DNA of 64,000 nt from Ruegeria sp. ANG-S4 (lineage in GTDB: Bacteria; Pseudomonadota; Alphaproteobacteria; Rhodobacterales; Rhodobacteraceae), in the NCBI RefSeq assembly GCF_000814005.1, contig NZ_JWLK01000001.1, positions 1,302,001 through 1,366,000 of the forward strand, in the 5' to 3' direction. The position numbers were made by a program, and so were the translations under genes. Positions within the stretch are counted from its first letter, which is position 1. Each line of letters opens with the position of its first letter. This document shows, piece by piece, positions 1 through 9,226 of the stretch. The notes beneath the pieces are model-generated. The model ran no database searches. It was not told where the DNA came from and saw nothing but the letters and a program-made list of their open reading frames with translations.

Positions 1-1
1 G

Positions 2-1090
2 TGTTCGACGCGAAATGGTGGACAGATCAGTACGTCGATTAAACCGTCTCTTGCCGAGTTGACCCACAAACACGGGGCGACGATTGCACGGCAGATTCTG
101 TCCGATGGCCATAGCTCACGCAGGTTCGTCGAGGATTTTGTGAAAACGGAATCCATAGACTGCGATTTTCGGGTTTGCGGTCGCTTTCATGCCGCCCATT
201 CCCCAAAGGCATTTGAGCAACTCAAGGCAAGTGCAGAAAATCAGCCCGAAGGGTTCGAAGTTCCGGTTACATTGGTCCCGCGCCGCGCACAGCAGAGCGA
301 GATTGGCAGTGACCTTTATCACGGCGGGGCGATCTATCACGACCACGCGGCGCTTGATCCCGGTCGTTATCATGCGGGCCTTGTGGCGCTTTGCCTTGAA
401 GCAGGCGTAACTTTCCTGCCGCATACTGAGGCGACCGGCATGTCCGAAGACGGGCAGGGCACGAAAATCACGACTGCGCGCGGCCAGATATCTGCCCGGG
501 ACGTTGTATTGGCAACAAACGGATACTCCGGATCGCTGTCCAAGTGGCACCAGCGTCGAATCATACCTGTCGGCAGCTACATCATCGCGACAGAGGAATT
601 GCCGTCGGCCTTGATGGACGAGCTATTCCCTAAGAACCGTATCATGTCGGACAGTCGAAAGGTCGTTTACTACTACCGTTCCTCACCGGATCGAAAACGT
701 ATCCTGTTCGGTGGTCGGGTCAGTGCGACCGAGACCGACACCGTCAGCAGCGCAAAACGGCTGCATGCAGAACTTGTGCGCATTTTTCCACAAATTCAGG
801 CGTGCAAGGTGACGCATTCCTGGATGGGTTTTGTCGGCTATACCTTTGACTCGCTTGCCCACACAGGCAAAAACGGGAACGTTCACTACGCAATGGGTTA
901 TTGTGGCTCTGGCGTTGGAATGGCAAGCTATCTGGGGATGAAAGCGGGTCTTCGCGTCGTGGGCGCCGCAGACGCCGGAACAGGTATTGCCGAAGCCGAA
1001 TTCCCAACCCGACCGCTTTACAATGGCAAGCCTTGGTTTTTGCCTGCAGCGGTCGAGTACTATCGAATTAAAGACAGGATTGGTATGTAG
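2..1090 (+). CDS. FAD-dependent amine/amino-acid oxidoreductase (DAO family), 5' truncated by window
   Basis: This is the C-terminal part of a DAO-family flavoprotein. The reading frame is open from base 2, and the visible start already contains the conserved RNGGQ segment (visible residues 4-8) followed by STSIKP. The gene therefore begins before the window, and the internal TTG at 59 is not its start. A YHGGAIYHDHAALDPGRY segment and a C-terminal YCGSGVGMASYLGMKAG segment fit gamma-glutamylputrescine oxidase (PuuB)-like and related amine/glycine oxidases; the dinucleotide-binding N-terminus is missing. The family oxidises the C-N bond of an amine or amino acid using FAD and releases H2O2 and ammonia or an amine. 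A polyamine-type ABC importer follows on the same strand, so a polyamine or gamma-glutamylated amine substrate is plausible. The exact substrate cannot be read from the sequence. Confidence 0.85.
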   Translation, partial: CSTRNGGQISTSIKPSLAELTHKHGATIARQILSDGHSSRRFVEDFVKTESIDCDFRVCGRFHAAHSPKAFEQLKASAENQPEGFEVPVTLVPRRAQQSEIGSDLYHGGAIYHDHAALDPGRYHAGLVALCLEAGVTFLPHTEATGMSEDGQGTKITTARGQISARDVVLATNGYSGSLSKWHQRRIIPVGSYIIATEELPSALMDELFPKNRIMSDSRKVVYYYRSSPDRKRILFGGRVSATETDTVSSAKRLHAELVRIFPQIQACKVTHSWMGFVGYTFDSLAHTGKNGNVHYAMGYCGSGVGMASYLGMKAGLRVVGAADAGTGIAEAEFPTRPLYNGKPWFLPAAVEYYRIKDRIGM

Positions 1091-1231
1091 GGCAGTATAA
1101 ATTGGATTGCTATCAAGCTGAAAATGGACCTTTCAGACCCGGCAATTCGACAGTGTAATTTGGACTATCGTCTCAAAAACAAAAAAATCCGGATCAAACT
1201 CGCGATTACATTTCTAGTGGGAGAACAGACA

Positions 1232-2305
1232 ATGAAAAACTCGATCAAGCTGATGCTTACCGGGACGGCCTTTGCGCTGGTGGCGGGTTCGGCGGCCTCT
1301 GCCGAAACACTTCGCCTTTTGACATGGGGCAGTTACGCGCCGGAAGAGGTGATCCGCCAGTTCGAAGCCGAGTATCCTGACATTGATGTCGAGGTGACGT
1401 TTTCGAACAACGAGGAAATGATCGCCAAGCTCCGGGCGACAGGTGGGTCCGGTTACGATCTGGCACAGCCCAGCCATGACCGCATTTTCGCCGCGCAGTT
1501 GGAGTACAACATCTATAAGCCGCTTGATCTTTCGCAGATCGACACTTCGGTCATGCAGACCAACCTTTTGGATGGAGTCAAGGCCAACACCACGATCGAA
1601 GGCGAGGTCTATGCCGTGCCGCACCAGTGGGGCACATCCGGCGTTATGACCAATATGGCCGAGGCGCCCGACGTAACCGGTTGGAATGACCTTTGCGACC
1701 CGGCCTACAAGGGCCGCACGTCAATGCGCCTGCGTCGGACCATTCTGTTGGGTACGGCCTTCGGCATGGGAATGAACCCGTTCGAACTCTATAACGATCT
1801 GGACGCCTATCAGGGGATGCTTGATCAGGTCACGGAAAAGCTGATCGCGTGCAAAGGCAACATCAAGACATATTGGACAGGCGGCGACGACCTGCAAAGC
1901 CTGATGTTGTCGGGCGAAGTCGTTGTATCAGAGACCTGGGATTCAACGGCCTTCCGTCTTTACAGCGAAAACCCGGAGATCGTGTTCGTACCGCCGGAAA
2001 CCGGTGCGTTGGCATGGATTGACACGTTTGCAATCCCGCGCGGGGGCGAGGCCGACGATGCGGCGTACAAGTGGATCAACTTCGTGATGCGTCCCGAGAT
2101 CATCACCTTGATGTCTGGTTCGACAGGCGCCATCGCGGCTGTGCCAAACGGCATCGAACTCCTGCCTGATGACAAGCGTGACGCAGTTCAGGCTGCATTC
2201 GATCAGCAAGACCTCGACAACCTCAAGTTCTTCGCCAACATTCCGCCGGGACTGGAGGATATGGAAGGTATTGCACTCGAGCGTATCAAGGCTGCGTCCG
2301 AGTAA
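1232..2305 (+). CDS. Polyamine-type ABC transporter substrate-binding protein
   Basis: A periplasmic binding protein of the PotD/PotF type, 357 residues, close to the family length. The ATG at 1232 is chosen because a GGGAG-containing ribosome site precedes it and a Sec signal peptide follows directly (charged start, hydrophobic core, likely cleavage after residue 24, ASA/ET). A frame start further upstream at 1124 would put a non-signal extension in front. The mature protein opens with LRLLTWGSYAPEEVIRQF, typical of spermidine/putrescine-binding proteins. It would bind substrate and deliver it to the permeases encoded just downstream. A strong hairpin separates it from the ATPase gene. The ligand could be a polyamine or another small cation; gene neighbours favour an amine oxidised by the upstream flavoprotein. 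Confidence 0.9.
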   Translation: MKNSIKLMLTGTAFALVAGSAASAETLRLLTWGSYAPEEVIRQFEAEYPDIDVEVTFSNNEEMIAKLRATGGSGYDLAQPSHDRIFAAQLEYNIYKPLDLSQIDTSVMQTNLLDGVKANTTIEGEVYAVPHQWGTSGVMTNMAEAPDVTGWNDLCDPAYKGRTSMRLRRTILLGTAFGMGMNPFELYNDLDAYQGMLDQVTEKLIACKGNIKTYWTGGDDLQSLMLSGEVVVSETWDSTAFRLYSENPEIVFVPPETGALAWIDTFAIPRGGEADDAAYKWINFVMRPEIITLMSGSTGAIAAVPNGIELLPDDKRDAVQAAFDQQDLDNLKFFANIPPGLEDMEGIALERIKAASE

Positions 2306-2331
2306 GTCTCATTCCAATGTCAAAAGGATTT

Positions 2332-2356
2332 CAGGGGCACCAATCGCGTGCCCCTG
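2332..2356 (+). terminator. Intra-operon hairpin after binding-protein gene
   Basis: Nine-base arms CAGGGGCAC and GTGCCCCTG with a seven-base loop lie between the binding-protein stop and the ATPase start. No T tract follows, so this is more likely an attenuator or 3' mRNA stabiliser that keeps binding-protein expression above that of the membrane parts. Confidence 0.6.
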
Positions 2357-2384
2357 TTCCATAAACTACTCTCAGAGGCAGAGC

Positions 2385-3458
2385 ATGTACGACCTTCGCT
2401 GCGAAAACGTGACTAAGCGCTTTGGCGACTTTACGGCAGTCAACAATGTTTCGTTCGATATCCCCAGCGGGTCGTTCTTTTCGATCCTTGGGCCGTCCGG
2501 CTGCGGCAAAACCACTTTGATGCGAATGATTGCCGGGTTTGAAACGCCGGATGAAGGCGACATCCTGATCAAGGGCCGCTCTGTTCTGAAAGATGCGCCA
2601 AACAAGCGCAACGTAAAAATGGTGTTCCAACACCTCGCGCTTTTCCCAATGATGACGGTCGGGGAAAACATCGCATACGGCCTGCGCTGCCGTGGGGATG
2701 CGCGATCCGAAATTGGCGGAAGGGTCAAAGCCGTTCTGGAGCGTGTCGGCCTGCCCGGTGTCGAGGACAAGCAGATCTCACAGCTGTCCGGTGGACAGAA
2801 ACAACGGATCGCCATTGCACGATGCATGGTTCTGGAACCCGATGTGCTTTTGCTTGATGAACCGCTCGGGGCGCTCGATCTTAAGCTGCGCGAGCACATG
2901 AAAATCGAACTGAAGCAATTGCAGCATCAGTTTGAGACGACCTTTCTTTATATCACCCATGACCAGTCCGAGGCGCTGGTCATGTCCGATAATGTCGCCG
3001 TCATGAATGCCGGGCGTTTTGAGCAGATCGGCCCGCCGAAGGAGCTTTACGAAAATCCCGTTTCGGGCTTTGTGGCGGGCTTTGTCGGCGACAGCAATCG
3101 CTGGTCAGGGCGGGTCGATCGAGTATCGGGCGGCACGGCGCGAATTGCCCTTGATGGCGGTGAGACCGTGCTTGGGACCCCGGGCGCGGGCGGGTTGACA
3201 GACGCCAGTGAAGTTGAGGTTTTTGTCCGCCCCGAGGCGATCTCAGTCGGTAAAGGAGACGAGGGCTGCACCTTGTCCGGCACCGTTGACAGCCTTCTGT
3301 TCAACGGAGCAAACAGCCGCATCCTGGTGCGGACAAACAGTGGAAAGCTGATCGAAGTCGCGGATCAGGCGGGTGTCAGCGGTGTCGCGGAAGGGGATGC
3401 AATAGACATCCACTGGCCGGGTCATCTTGCTCTATGCTTTGGCAAAGGAGCAGCCTGA
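2385..3458 (+). CDS. Polyamine-type ABC transporter ATP-binding protein (PotA-like)
   Basis: The ATPase of the importer, 357 residues. The ATG at 2385 follows CAGAGGCAGAG; the frame is open further upstream but that part lies inside the preceding gene and shows no homology. Walker A GPSGCGKT spans residues 36-43, the Q-loop is FQHLALFP near 81, the signature LSGGQ is at 134-138, Walker B LLLDEP at 155-160 and the switch histidine at 192. A C-terminal TOBE-like domain (about residues 275-357) is typical for PotA. All catalytic parts are intact, so it should energise uptake together with the two permeases downstream. Its stop overlaps the next ATG, which suggests translational coupling. Confidence 0.93.
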   Translation: MYDLRCENVTKRFGDFTAVNNVSFDIPSGSFFSILGPSGCGKTTLMRMIAGFETPDEGDILIKGRSVLKDAPNKRNVKMVFQHLALFPMMTVGENIAYGLRCRGDARSEIGGRVKAVLERVGLPGVEDKQISQLSGGQKQRIAIARCMVLEPDVLLLDEPLGALDLKLREHMKIELKQLQHQFETTFLYITHDQSEALVMSDNVAVMNAGRFEQIGPPKELYENPVSGFVAGFVGDSNRWSGRVDRVSGGTARIALDGGETVLGTPGAGGLTDASEVEVFVRPEAISVGKGDEGCTLSGTVDSLLFNGANSRILVRTNSGKLIEVADQAGVSGVAEGDAIDIHWPGHLALCFGKGAA

Positions 3459-4324
3459 TGCGCTCGGACGCCGGAAAGCTGTCCCTGATCCTGCTGATGG
3501 CGCCGTTTGCGCTTTGGATTCTTTTGCTGATCGTGCTGCCGCAGCTTGGAATTGGCTATGTCTCGTTGCGTGAAAAGGTTGGCCCGGGGCAATTCACCTT
3601 CGGTTTCGGCAACTATTTGGACTTTCTGGGTGAGCCGATCTACTGGAATACCTTGCTGCGTACCGCGTGGATGTCCATTCTCGTGACGATCCTTGCGCTG
3701 TTGGTCGGCTTTCCCGTTGCTTATTATATAGCCAAAATGGCCCGCCAGCGGTCCCGTGCGGCCCTGTTTCTGCTTTGCCTGATCCCGCTGTGGGTCAGCG
3801 ATCTTGTGCGCGCCTTCGGTTGGATCGTTTTGCTGCGCGAGACGGGTCTTGTGTCCGGCGCGTTGCAATGGGCCGGTTTGATCAGCGGGCCGGTCGAACT
3901 GTTGTACAATGACGTGACTGTTGTCATTGGTCTGGTCTACACCGTCGTCCTTTTCATGATCGTGCCACTGGTATCGACGCTGGACGGGATGGACGACGCC
4001 TTGCTGGAAGCCGGGTATAACCTTGGCGGCAGCCGACTGACCGTGTTTCGCCGCATTATTGTCCCCTACGCGATGCCCGGCATCGTCGCGGGCTGCATCA
4101 TCACGTTCATGCTGACGGCAGGCAGCTATCTTACGCCGATCTTGTTGGGTGGCAAAAACAGCAGTTGGTTTACCGAACAAATCTACAACCAGTTCATAAC
4201 CCGCTATAACTGGGAGGCCGGCGCAACCTTCGGTGTTCTGCTGCTCGGCTTCACCTCGTTGGTGATCTGGTTGGGCCTGAAACTGACGGGGCAAAGCCTC
4301 GCAACCACCGTGGCAAAGGACTAG
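3458..4324 (+). CDS. Polyamine-type ABC permease (PotB-like)
   Basis: An inner-membrane permease of the PotB/PotH type, 288 residues with about six hydrophobic segments. The ATG at 3458 overlaps the stop of the ATPase gene (TGATG) and has a GGAG site upstream; an in-frame ATG at 3434 lies inside the ATPase gene and is less likely. The cytoplasmic EAA loop, EAGYNLGGSRLTVFRRIIVP, is clear and would dock to the ATPase. It forms the channel as a heterodimer with the next gene product. Confidence 0.92.
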   Translation: MRSDAGKLSLILLMAPFALWILLLIVLPQLGIGYVSLREKVGPGQFTFGFGNYLDFLGEPIYWNTLLRTAWMSILVTILALLVGFPVAYYIAKMARQRSRAALFLLCLIPLWVSDLVRAFGWIVLLRETGLVSGALQWAGLISGPVELLYNDVTVVIGLVYTVVLFMIVPLVSTLDGMDDALLEAGYNLGGSRLTVFRRIIVPYAMPGIVAGCIITFMLTAGSYLTPILLGGKNSSWFTEQIYNQFITRYNWEAGATFGVLLLGFTSLVIWLGLKLTGQSLATTVAKD

Positions 4325-4327
4325 GCC

Positions 4328-5182
4328 ATGGCGCAGGCAAATCAATCCCGGTTTCTGACCGTCGTTTACCGGTCCTACGTGACCATCTTTTTCCTGTATC
4401 TTGTTGCGCCGCTTTTGGCGGCGGGTGTTTTCGCCTTCAATGACTCGTTGTTTCCTGCGCTGCCGTGGCAGGGGTTCACGTTGGACTGGTTCTTCAATGA
4501 CACCGAGCCCAAGCTGGGAATGTTCCACGATGAACGCCTGCTGCGCGGTCTGAAAAACTCGGTCTATATCGGCGTCATCGTTTCGGCACTTGCTGTCATT
4601 GCGGGCACCTGCAACGCCTTTTTGTTTGAGCGCAAACAGTTTCCGTTCAAGAACGCGCTCTACATTCTGATGGTGGTTCCGTTGGTGATCCCCGGTGTGA
4701 TCCTTGGCATTTCCATTCTGGTTTTTGCCAGCATGATTGCCAACGGAATTGATGCGGCAACGGGCGTGAACGTGAAATGGCTGCGACCGGGCATTCCATT
4801 GATCGTGTTGGGCCAGTTCTCGTTCCTGACGACGATCACCTCGCTTGTCATCGCAGCGCGGCTGCAAAAGTTCGATATCGCGTTGGAAGAGGCAGCACTG
4901 AATCTGGGTGCCAGTCGCAGCCGCGTCCTGATGACAGTGACCCTGCCGTTTCTGTTCCCGGCTCTTTTTTCCGCATTCGTCGTGTCGTTCCTTGTCTCGT
5001 TCGAGAATTTCAACACCACATTGATGCTGGTTGGATCTGACGCCCCGTTGACGATCACGATGTATGACCGCGTGGTCAAAGTCGGCTCGACCCCGGTGCT
5101 CAACGCTGTTTCGGTGTTCCTGATGATCGCCTCAGGTTCTCTTGCGTTGCTGAGCGTCCTGATCCAGAGAAACAAGGACTGA
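4328..5182 (+). CDS. Polyamine-type ABC permease (PotC-like)
   Basis: The second permease of the importer, 284 residues, six predicted membrane segments. The EAA loop reads EEAALNLGASRSRVLMTVTL. It starts three bases after the stop of the partner permease, so the two are co-translated. The order FAD oxidase, binding protein, ATPase, PotB-like, PotC-like gives a complete uptake and first-step catabolic operon. This is the last gene of the operon; the next gene is on the opposite strand. Confidence 0.92.
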   Translation: MAQANQSRFLTVVYRSYVTIFFLYLVAPLLAAGVFAFNDSLFPALPWQGFTLDWFFNDTEPKLGMFHDERLLRGLKNSVYIGVIVSALAVIAGTCNAFLFERKQFPFKNALYILMVVPLVIPGVILGISILVFASMIANGIDAATGVNVKWLRPGIPLIVLGQFSFLTTITSLVIAARLQKFDIALEEAALNLGASRSRVLMTVTLPFLFPALFSAFVVSFLVSFENFNTTLMLVGSDAPLTITMYDRVVKVGSTPVLNAVSVFLMIASGSLALLSVLIQRNKD

Positions 5183-5494
5183 TGCCTTTGTTTGCCAATT
5201 GGCGAACATCTTGCAGGTGCGAGTAGGGTGTTGTCGCAGCTTCAAGCCACAATGAAGTGATAGTCTTCATCGCTGTTGGTCAAAGTAATGATCTGCAACG
5301 GTCAAAGCTGACAGCAACATCAAAAAAGCGGAAATCAATCTTGATGGAGCTCAGGGCTTTGGCTGGGGGTGGGCACTGCGGCGCAATCAAAGTCGGGAAC
5401 GGATCACGTTTGGCCTTCGCGAACATGCGAAATTTTGCCGTTCCGTGAAAAAATTCTGCCGCGTCGTTTTGCAACCGACCAAATTCAACCCTGA
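5183..5494. other. Gene-free convergent region
   Basis: About 310 bases between the end of the polyamine importer and the end of the sulfatase on the other strand. A perfect ten-base palindrome GCCAATTGGC sits near 5196. I see no terminator with a T tract and no open frame with family features; a 63-codon frame at 5257-5448 has no recognisable domain or ribosome site. Confidence 0.5.
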
Positions 5495-7018
5495 CTATGC
5501 CGTCCCCACCGGAACCTTATCCGGTCCGATATCATCCGGTCGCGACGCGATATAGGTTTCGAGTTTACCGCGGATGTCCCGATGTGCCGGATCATCGAAC
5601 AGGTTGTTCCGCTCGAACGGGTCTTCCGTCAGATCATACATCTCGCCTGCACCCGAGTTCAGTTCCAGCGTCATTTTGTGCCGCTTGGTGCGTACTGTGC
5701 GCAATTCCAGCGCGACGCCAACGCGCCCGGGCAACAACCCCCATTCGTTGAGGGCAAACGTGCGGGTCCCGCCATGTTCCAGAACCTCGCGCAGGCTTGT
5801 GCCGTGTTGCGTCTGCATCGGGCGGGCTTGTCCGTAATCCATGAATGTCGGCCCCAGATCGAGGGTCGAGACCGGTTCGTCGACGGCCTTGCCAGCCGGG
5901 ATACCCGGCCCGCGGACAATCATTGGGACGCGCAGCAATCCTTCATAGTGCATTGGGCCCTTCAGGATCAGACCGTGATCGCCCAGCCAATCCCCATGAT
6001 CAGAGATGTAGACCACGATGGTGTTCTCATCCAATCCCGCCTGTTGCAAGGCGATCATCATCCGGCCGACTTCGTGGTCGATATAGGAAATCTGGCCATA
6101 GGTATTGGCGATTATCTCGCGTAATTGTTCGTCTGTTTGAGGGGCTATCCTGCTGTAGGCTTTCCGCACATCGGCAAACTTCGGGTCCGCCGGTTCGTTC
6201 TCCATCGCAGCTTTGTGCCACCACGGTTTGCCCGAAAAGGACCGGGTGCGATTTGGGGGCAGATCCACGTCTTCGGGTTTGTGCAGCCACGACCACGGCT
6301 CGGGGCAGTCAAACGGGTGGTGCGGATCGGGAAAGCTCACCCACGTGCAAAAGGGCTGATCTTCGTCGCGACCATGGTTCAGCCATTCGATAAACCGATC
6401 CGACGTCCAGCTTGTATTGTGAAATGCGGTCGGAAGCCTTGAATGCCAGGTCTGCGCTGCATCCTTGGTGTCGCCCGCGTTTTCCCACATCATCCTGGTG
6501 CGCTCATCCCCGCGCCCGTCTGCGTGGTAGAACCGCTCATAATGTTGCCCGAAAGGCGGCTTGACCGGTGCCCACCAGTTGTGCCCGACCAACATCAGTT
6601 CGAGATATTGGAACCCCATATACGGTCCGTACCAATCCGCGCCGTAATCTGCACATGATTGCAGGCATTCGGGCGTGCCGGTGGGTTGATACGTGTGATA
6701 TGTGGAAAAATGCGCTTTTCCGAAAAAGCTGGTCTGGTAGCCTGCCGCTGCCATGGCTCCGGCCCAGCCCTTTTCGCCAATGTCCGGGTCAAGGTCGATG
6801 CCGTTGTCATGCACCCCATGCGTGCGGCACAGTTGCCCGGTCAAGATCGAGGCCCGCGCCGGTTGGCACACCACCGACGGTGTGATGCACGAGGTAAAAT
6901 GCGTACCATCCGCGGCCAGTTGGTCCAGATGCGGGGTTTTGACCTTGCGTCCCATGAACCCAAAACAATCCGCGCGTTGCTGGTCGGCGGAAATCAAAAG
7001 GATATTGGGACGCCTCAT
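5495..7018 (-). CDS. Cytosolic type I sulfatase (formylglycine-dependent)
   Basis: A sulfatase of 507 residues, within the usual range. The start at 7018 (MRRPNILLISADQQRAD) overlaps the TctA stop by four bases; an upstream in-frame start would lie within tctA. The CxPxR sequence that is converted to formylglycine is present as CQPAR at residues 51-55, and a metal-binding SDHGDWLGDHG segment follows in the middle. There is no signal peptide, so it should act in the cytoplasm on a sulfate ester after import. It is the last gene of the tctCBA-sulfatase operon. The substrate is unknown; it does not look like choline sulfatase in the stretches I can compare. A formylglycine-generating enzyme is required and is not in the window. 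Confidence 0.9.
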   Translation of the reverse strand: MRRPNILLISADQQRADCFGFMGRKVKTPHLDQLAADGTHFTSCITPSVVCQPARASILTGQLCRTHGVHDNGIDLDPDIGEKGWAGAMAAAGYQTSFFGKAHFSTYHTYQPTGTPECLQSCADYGADWYGPYMGFQYLELMLVGHNWWAPVKPPFGQHYERFYHADGRGDERTRMMWENAGDTKDAAQTWHSRLPTAFHNTSWTSDRFIEWLNHGRDEDQPFCTWVSFPDPHHPFDCPEPWSWLHKPEDVDLPPNRTRSFSGKPWWHKAAMENEPADPKFADVRKAYSRIAPQTDEQLREIIANTYGQISYIDHEVGRMMIALQQAGLDENTIVVYISDHGDWLGDHGLILKGPMHYEGLLRVPMIVRGPGIPAGKAVDEPVSTLDLGPTFMDYGQARPMQTQHGTSLREVLEHGGTRTFALNEWGLLPGRVGVALELRTVRTKRHKMTLELNSGAGEMYDLTEDPFERNNLFDDPAHRDIRGKLETYIASRPDDIGPDKVPVGTA

Positions 7019-8607
7019 TGCGCGGGCTCCTTTCGGGTACGGGTGGAGAAGACGATGACAGTCACGGCAAGCGCCATGAAGACAGCAGCGATCGGGTTGG
7101 TGAACAGGAACCATGCATCGCCGCCTGTTGCGGCAAAGGCCTGACGCGCGGTTTCCTCAAGTTTGCCGCCAAGGATAAACGCGATGACGAATGGCAGGGG
7201 GGACATGCCTAAGCGGCGCATGAGATAGCCCAGCACACCAAAGCCCACCGCGAACCAGATCGCCGACATCCGGGCTTCTTGCACGTAGATCGCGGTGAAT
7301 GTCAGCAACAAGACCACAGGCAGCAATATGTGCTTTGGAATGTGGATCATGTACCCCACAACCCGCATGAAGCCGCCGCCGATGGTCCAGTTGAACAGGT
7401 TGGCGAGCATCATGATCGTGAACAAGCCGAAGGCCATAACCAATTCTGGGTTTATGCTGCCCGAGGTGAATTTGAACACCGATGGGCCCGGATTGAACCC
7501 GCCAATGCTGTCGGCTGCGAGGATCAGAAATACCGCCGCGGCGTTGCCGGGAATGCCGAGGCTGAGAACAGGTATCAGGTTGGCGCCTGACACAGAACTG
7601 TTTGCTGCCTCAGTCGACGCAATTCCTTCGGGCGCGCCGTGGCCAAACTGAGTGGCGTCCGGCGACTTCGTTGCGTGCCGCCGGCTGCCGGTGGTGAAGC
7701 CAAGTGTGGCAGCAAGGGTGCTGCCGACACCCGGCAAAGCGCCGATAGCTGTGCCAATTACGGCAGATCGGGCGATGTACGGTGCAATCCGACGCAGGTC
7801 GGCGCGGTGCACGTGCTGGTCGCCCACCTCGGTATAGGATGGCCGTTTCTGGGCGCGGCGATGGTCATGCCAAAGATCCTCGATCGATTTGAAGACCTCT
7901 CCAATGATCAGCACCCCGAGAATGGCGGTTGCTATCGGGAACCCTTGCGCCAACGTTTGCGAACCCAACGTGAGGCGGGGATAGAAGTCCTCGCCCGTGC
8001 CGATGTACACCGCCAAAAGGCCCAACCCCATCGAGATCAGGCCTTTGCCCACCGAATTCCCAATGACCGAAGCTATGAAGGCCAGCGACAGGATCAGCAG
8101 CGCTGTTTTCTCGGGCAGGTCCAGGTAGGATTCAACCAGCACGGCCAAAAAAGGGGCACACAAGATCAGGACGATATCCGAAAACGTATCGCCAGAAGCG
8201 GAACTTACATGTGCGATTTTCAATGCCTTGCGCGCCTTGCCCGCCTGCGTCATGGGATAGCCGTCGAGCGTGGTCATGTAGGCATCCGGGGTGCCGGGCG
8301 TATTGAACAGAATAGCGGGAACTGCACCGCCGATCGTGGCCCCCTTCATGATACCGATGAGGAACCCCATCACGGGCAAAAGCGCATCTGGTGAAAAGCC
8401 GAAAATCGAAATCAGGATCGGCAGTGAAATGGCCATCGCCATCGGCCCAGCCAGACCGGGCGTTGCCCCCACTGCAATGCCCAAAAGAAAGCCCAACAGC
8501 ACCATGATGGGCGTTACCGGAACACCGAAACCTGCTATCGCGAACAGGTCAGGCCCTTGAAACACGGCGGCGATGCCCAGTTGGATGTAGGTCCAGACCT
8601 CCATCAT
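7015..8607 (-). CDS. Tripartite tricarboxylate transporter large permease TctA
   Basis: The large membrane subunit of a TTT transporter, 530 residues, with the conserved TctA opening (GVPVTPIMVLLGFLLGIAVG, then PGLAGPMAMAISLP) and about twelve hydrophobic segments. It overlaps tctB upstream and the sulfatase downstream by four bases each, so the three are translationally coupled. TTT systems carry carboxylates across the inner membrane using a binding protein and an ion gradient. Here the sulfatase linkage suggests an organosulfate, perhaps one that also carries a carboxylate. Confidence 0.93.
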   Translation of the reverse strand: MMEVWTYIQLGIAAVFQGPDLFAIAGFGVPVTPIMVLLGFLLGIAVGATPGLAGPMAMAISLPILISIFGFSPDALLPVMGFLIGIMKGATIGGAVPAILFNTPGTPDAYMTTLDGYPMTQAGKARKALKIAHVSSASGDTFSDIVLILCAPFLAVLVESYLDLPEKTALLILSLAFIASVIGNSVGKGLISMGLGLLAVYIGTGEDFYPRLTLGSQTLAQGFPIATAILGVLIIGEVFKSIEDLWHDHRRAQKRPSYTEVGDQHVHRADLRRIAPYIARSAVIGTAIGALPGVGSTLAATLGFTTGSRRHATKSPDATQFGHGAPEGIASTEAANSSVSGANLIPVLSLGIPGNAAAVFLILAADSIGGFNPGPSVFKFTSGSINPELVMAFGLFTIMMLANLFNWTIGGGFMRVVGYMIHIPKHILLPVVLLLTFTAIYVQEARMSAIWFAVGFGVLGYLMRRLGMSPLPFVIAFILGGKLEETARQAFAATGGDAWFLFTNPIAAVFMALAVTVIVFSTRTRKEPAQ

Positions 8608-9155
8608 ACGTCCCCGTTTGGCGGCAGCAAAAGGTCATCAAAGGGAAGGTCATACAGCAGGATCAAAAGCGAGCTGGCGACCACGCCGATCGCGAATGCG
8701 CGAAATGACGGTCGGCCCTCGATCATCGCGATCAGGCTCGCAATCAGGATGGTGCCGCCAAGAAAGTAGCCGATGACGTTCCATGGTGCGGTGGTGCGCA
8801 GCGCGGCATAGCTTTCACCGGCTCCAAACAAAGCCACGGCGGCAGGACCGGCCCAACGCATGATCGCGAAACTGAGCAATAGAAGCCCAATCAGCAGGGC
8901 AAGATAGCGCAAATTGGCCAAGCGCAGGCGACCGTCGGCGGGCGAGGCACCCTGAAAGAACAGCAACAGTCCACCCACGCCAATGAAGATTGAAGCCAGG
9001 GTCGGCGCAAGGGCGTCGCCAATGGTCACTTGTCGGCGTACTTTCTCAACAATCCCGGTGTCGGTGTCCAAGGGGACCCAGCCAATGGCGATTAAAAGTG
9101 CTGCGGCAATAGCGAAAATCGCCAAGGCCCGGTTGGTCGTGCTGCCCGTGAACAT
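8604..9155 (-). CDS. Tripartite tricarboxylate transporter small permease TctB
   Basis: The small membrane subunit of the TTT transporter, 183 residues, with about four hydrophobic segments (near 10-28, 50-68, 83-102 and 125-170). TctB proteins are poorly conserved, so the call rests on topology, length and position between tctC and tctA. It overlaps tctA by four bases. A terminator-like hairpin separates it from the binding-protein gene upstream. Confidence 0.85.
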   Translation of the reverse strand: MFTGSTTNRALAIFAIAAALLIAIGWVPLDTDTGIVEKVRRQVTIGDALAPTLASIFIGVGGLLLFFQGASPADGRLRLANLRYLALLIGLLLLSFAIMRWAGPAAVALFGAGESYAALRTTAPWNVIGYFLGGTILIASLIAMIEGRPSFRAFAIGVVASSLLILLYDLPFDDLLLPPNGDV

Positions 9156-9195
9156 GCGCTTGTCCCGTCGCTGAATGACGTTTCGTGCGAAGCGC

Positions 9196-9219
9196 CAAAA
9201 CCCCGCCCGTAGACGGGGT
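9196..9219 (-). terminator. Terminator-like hairpin between tctC and tctB
   Basis: On the minus strand arms ACCCCG and CGGGGT enclose an eight-base loop and are followed directly by TTTT. The position just after the binding-protein gene suggests partial termination that lowers tctB/tctA/sulfatase expression relative to tctC. Confidence 0.6.
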
Positions 9220-9226
9220 GTTTGAA

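Noticed and set aside
3422..4867. A 481-codon minus-strand frame opposite the polyamine permeases
   Set aside because: The translation is rich in Gln, Arg and His with no domain, as expected for the antisense of membrane-protein genes.
5257..5448. A 63-codon frame between convergent operons
   Set aside because: No ribosome site or recognisable family; composition not distinctive.
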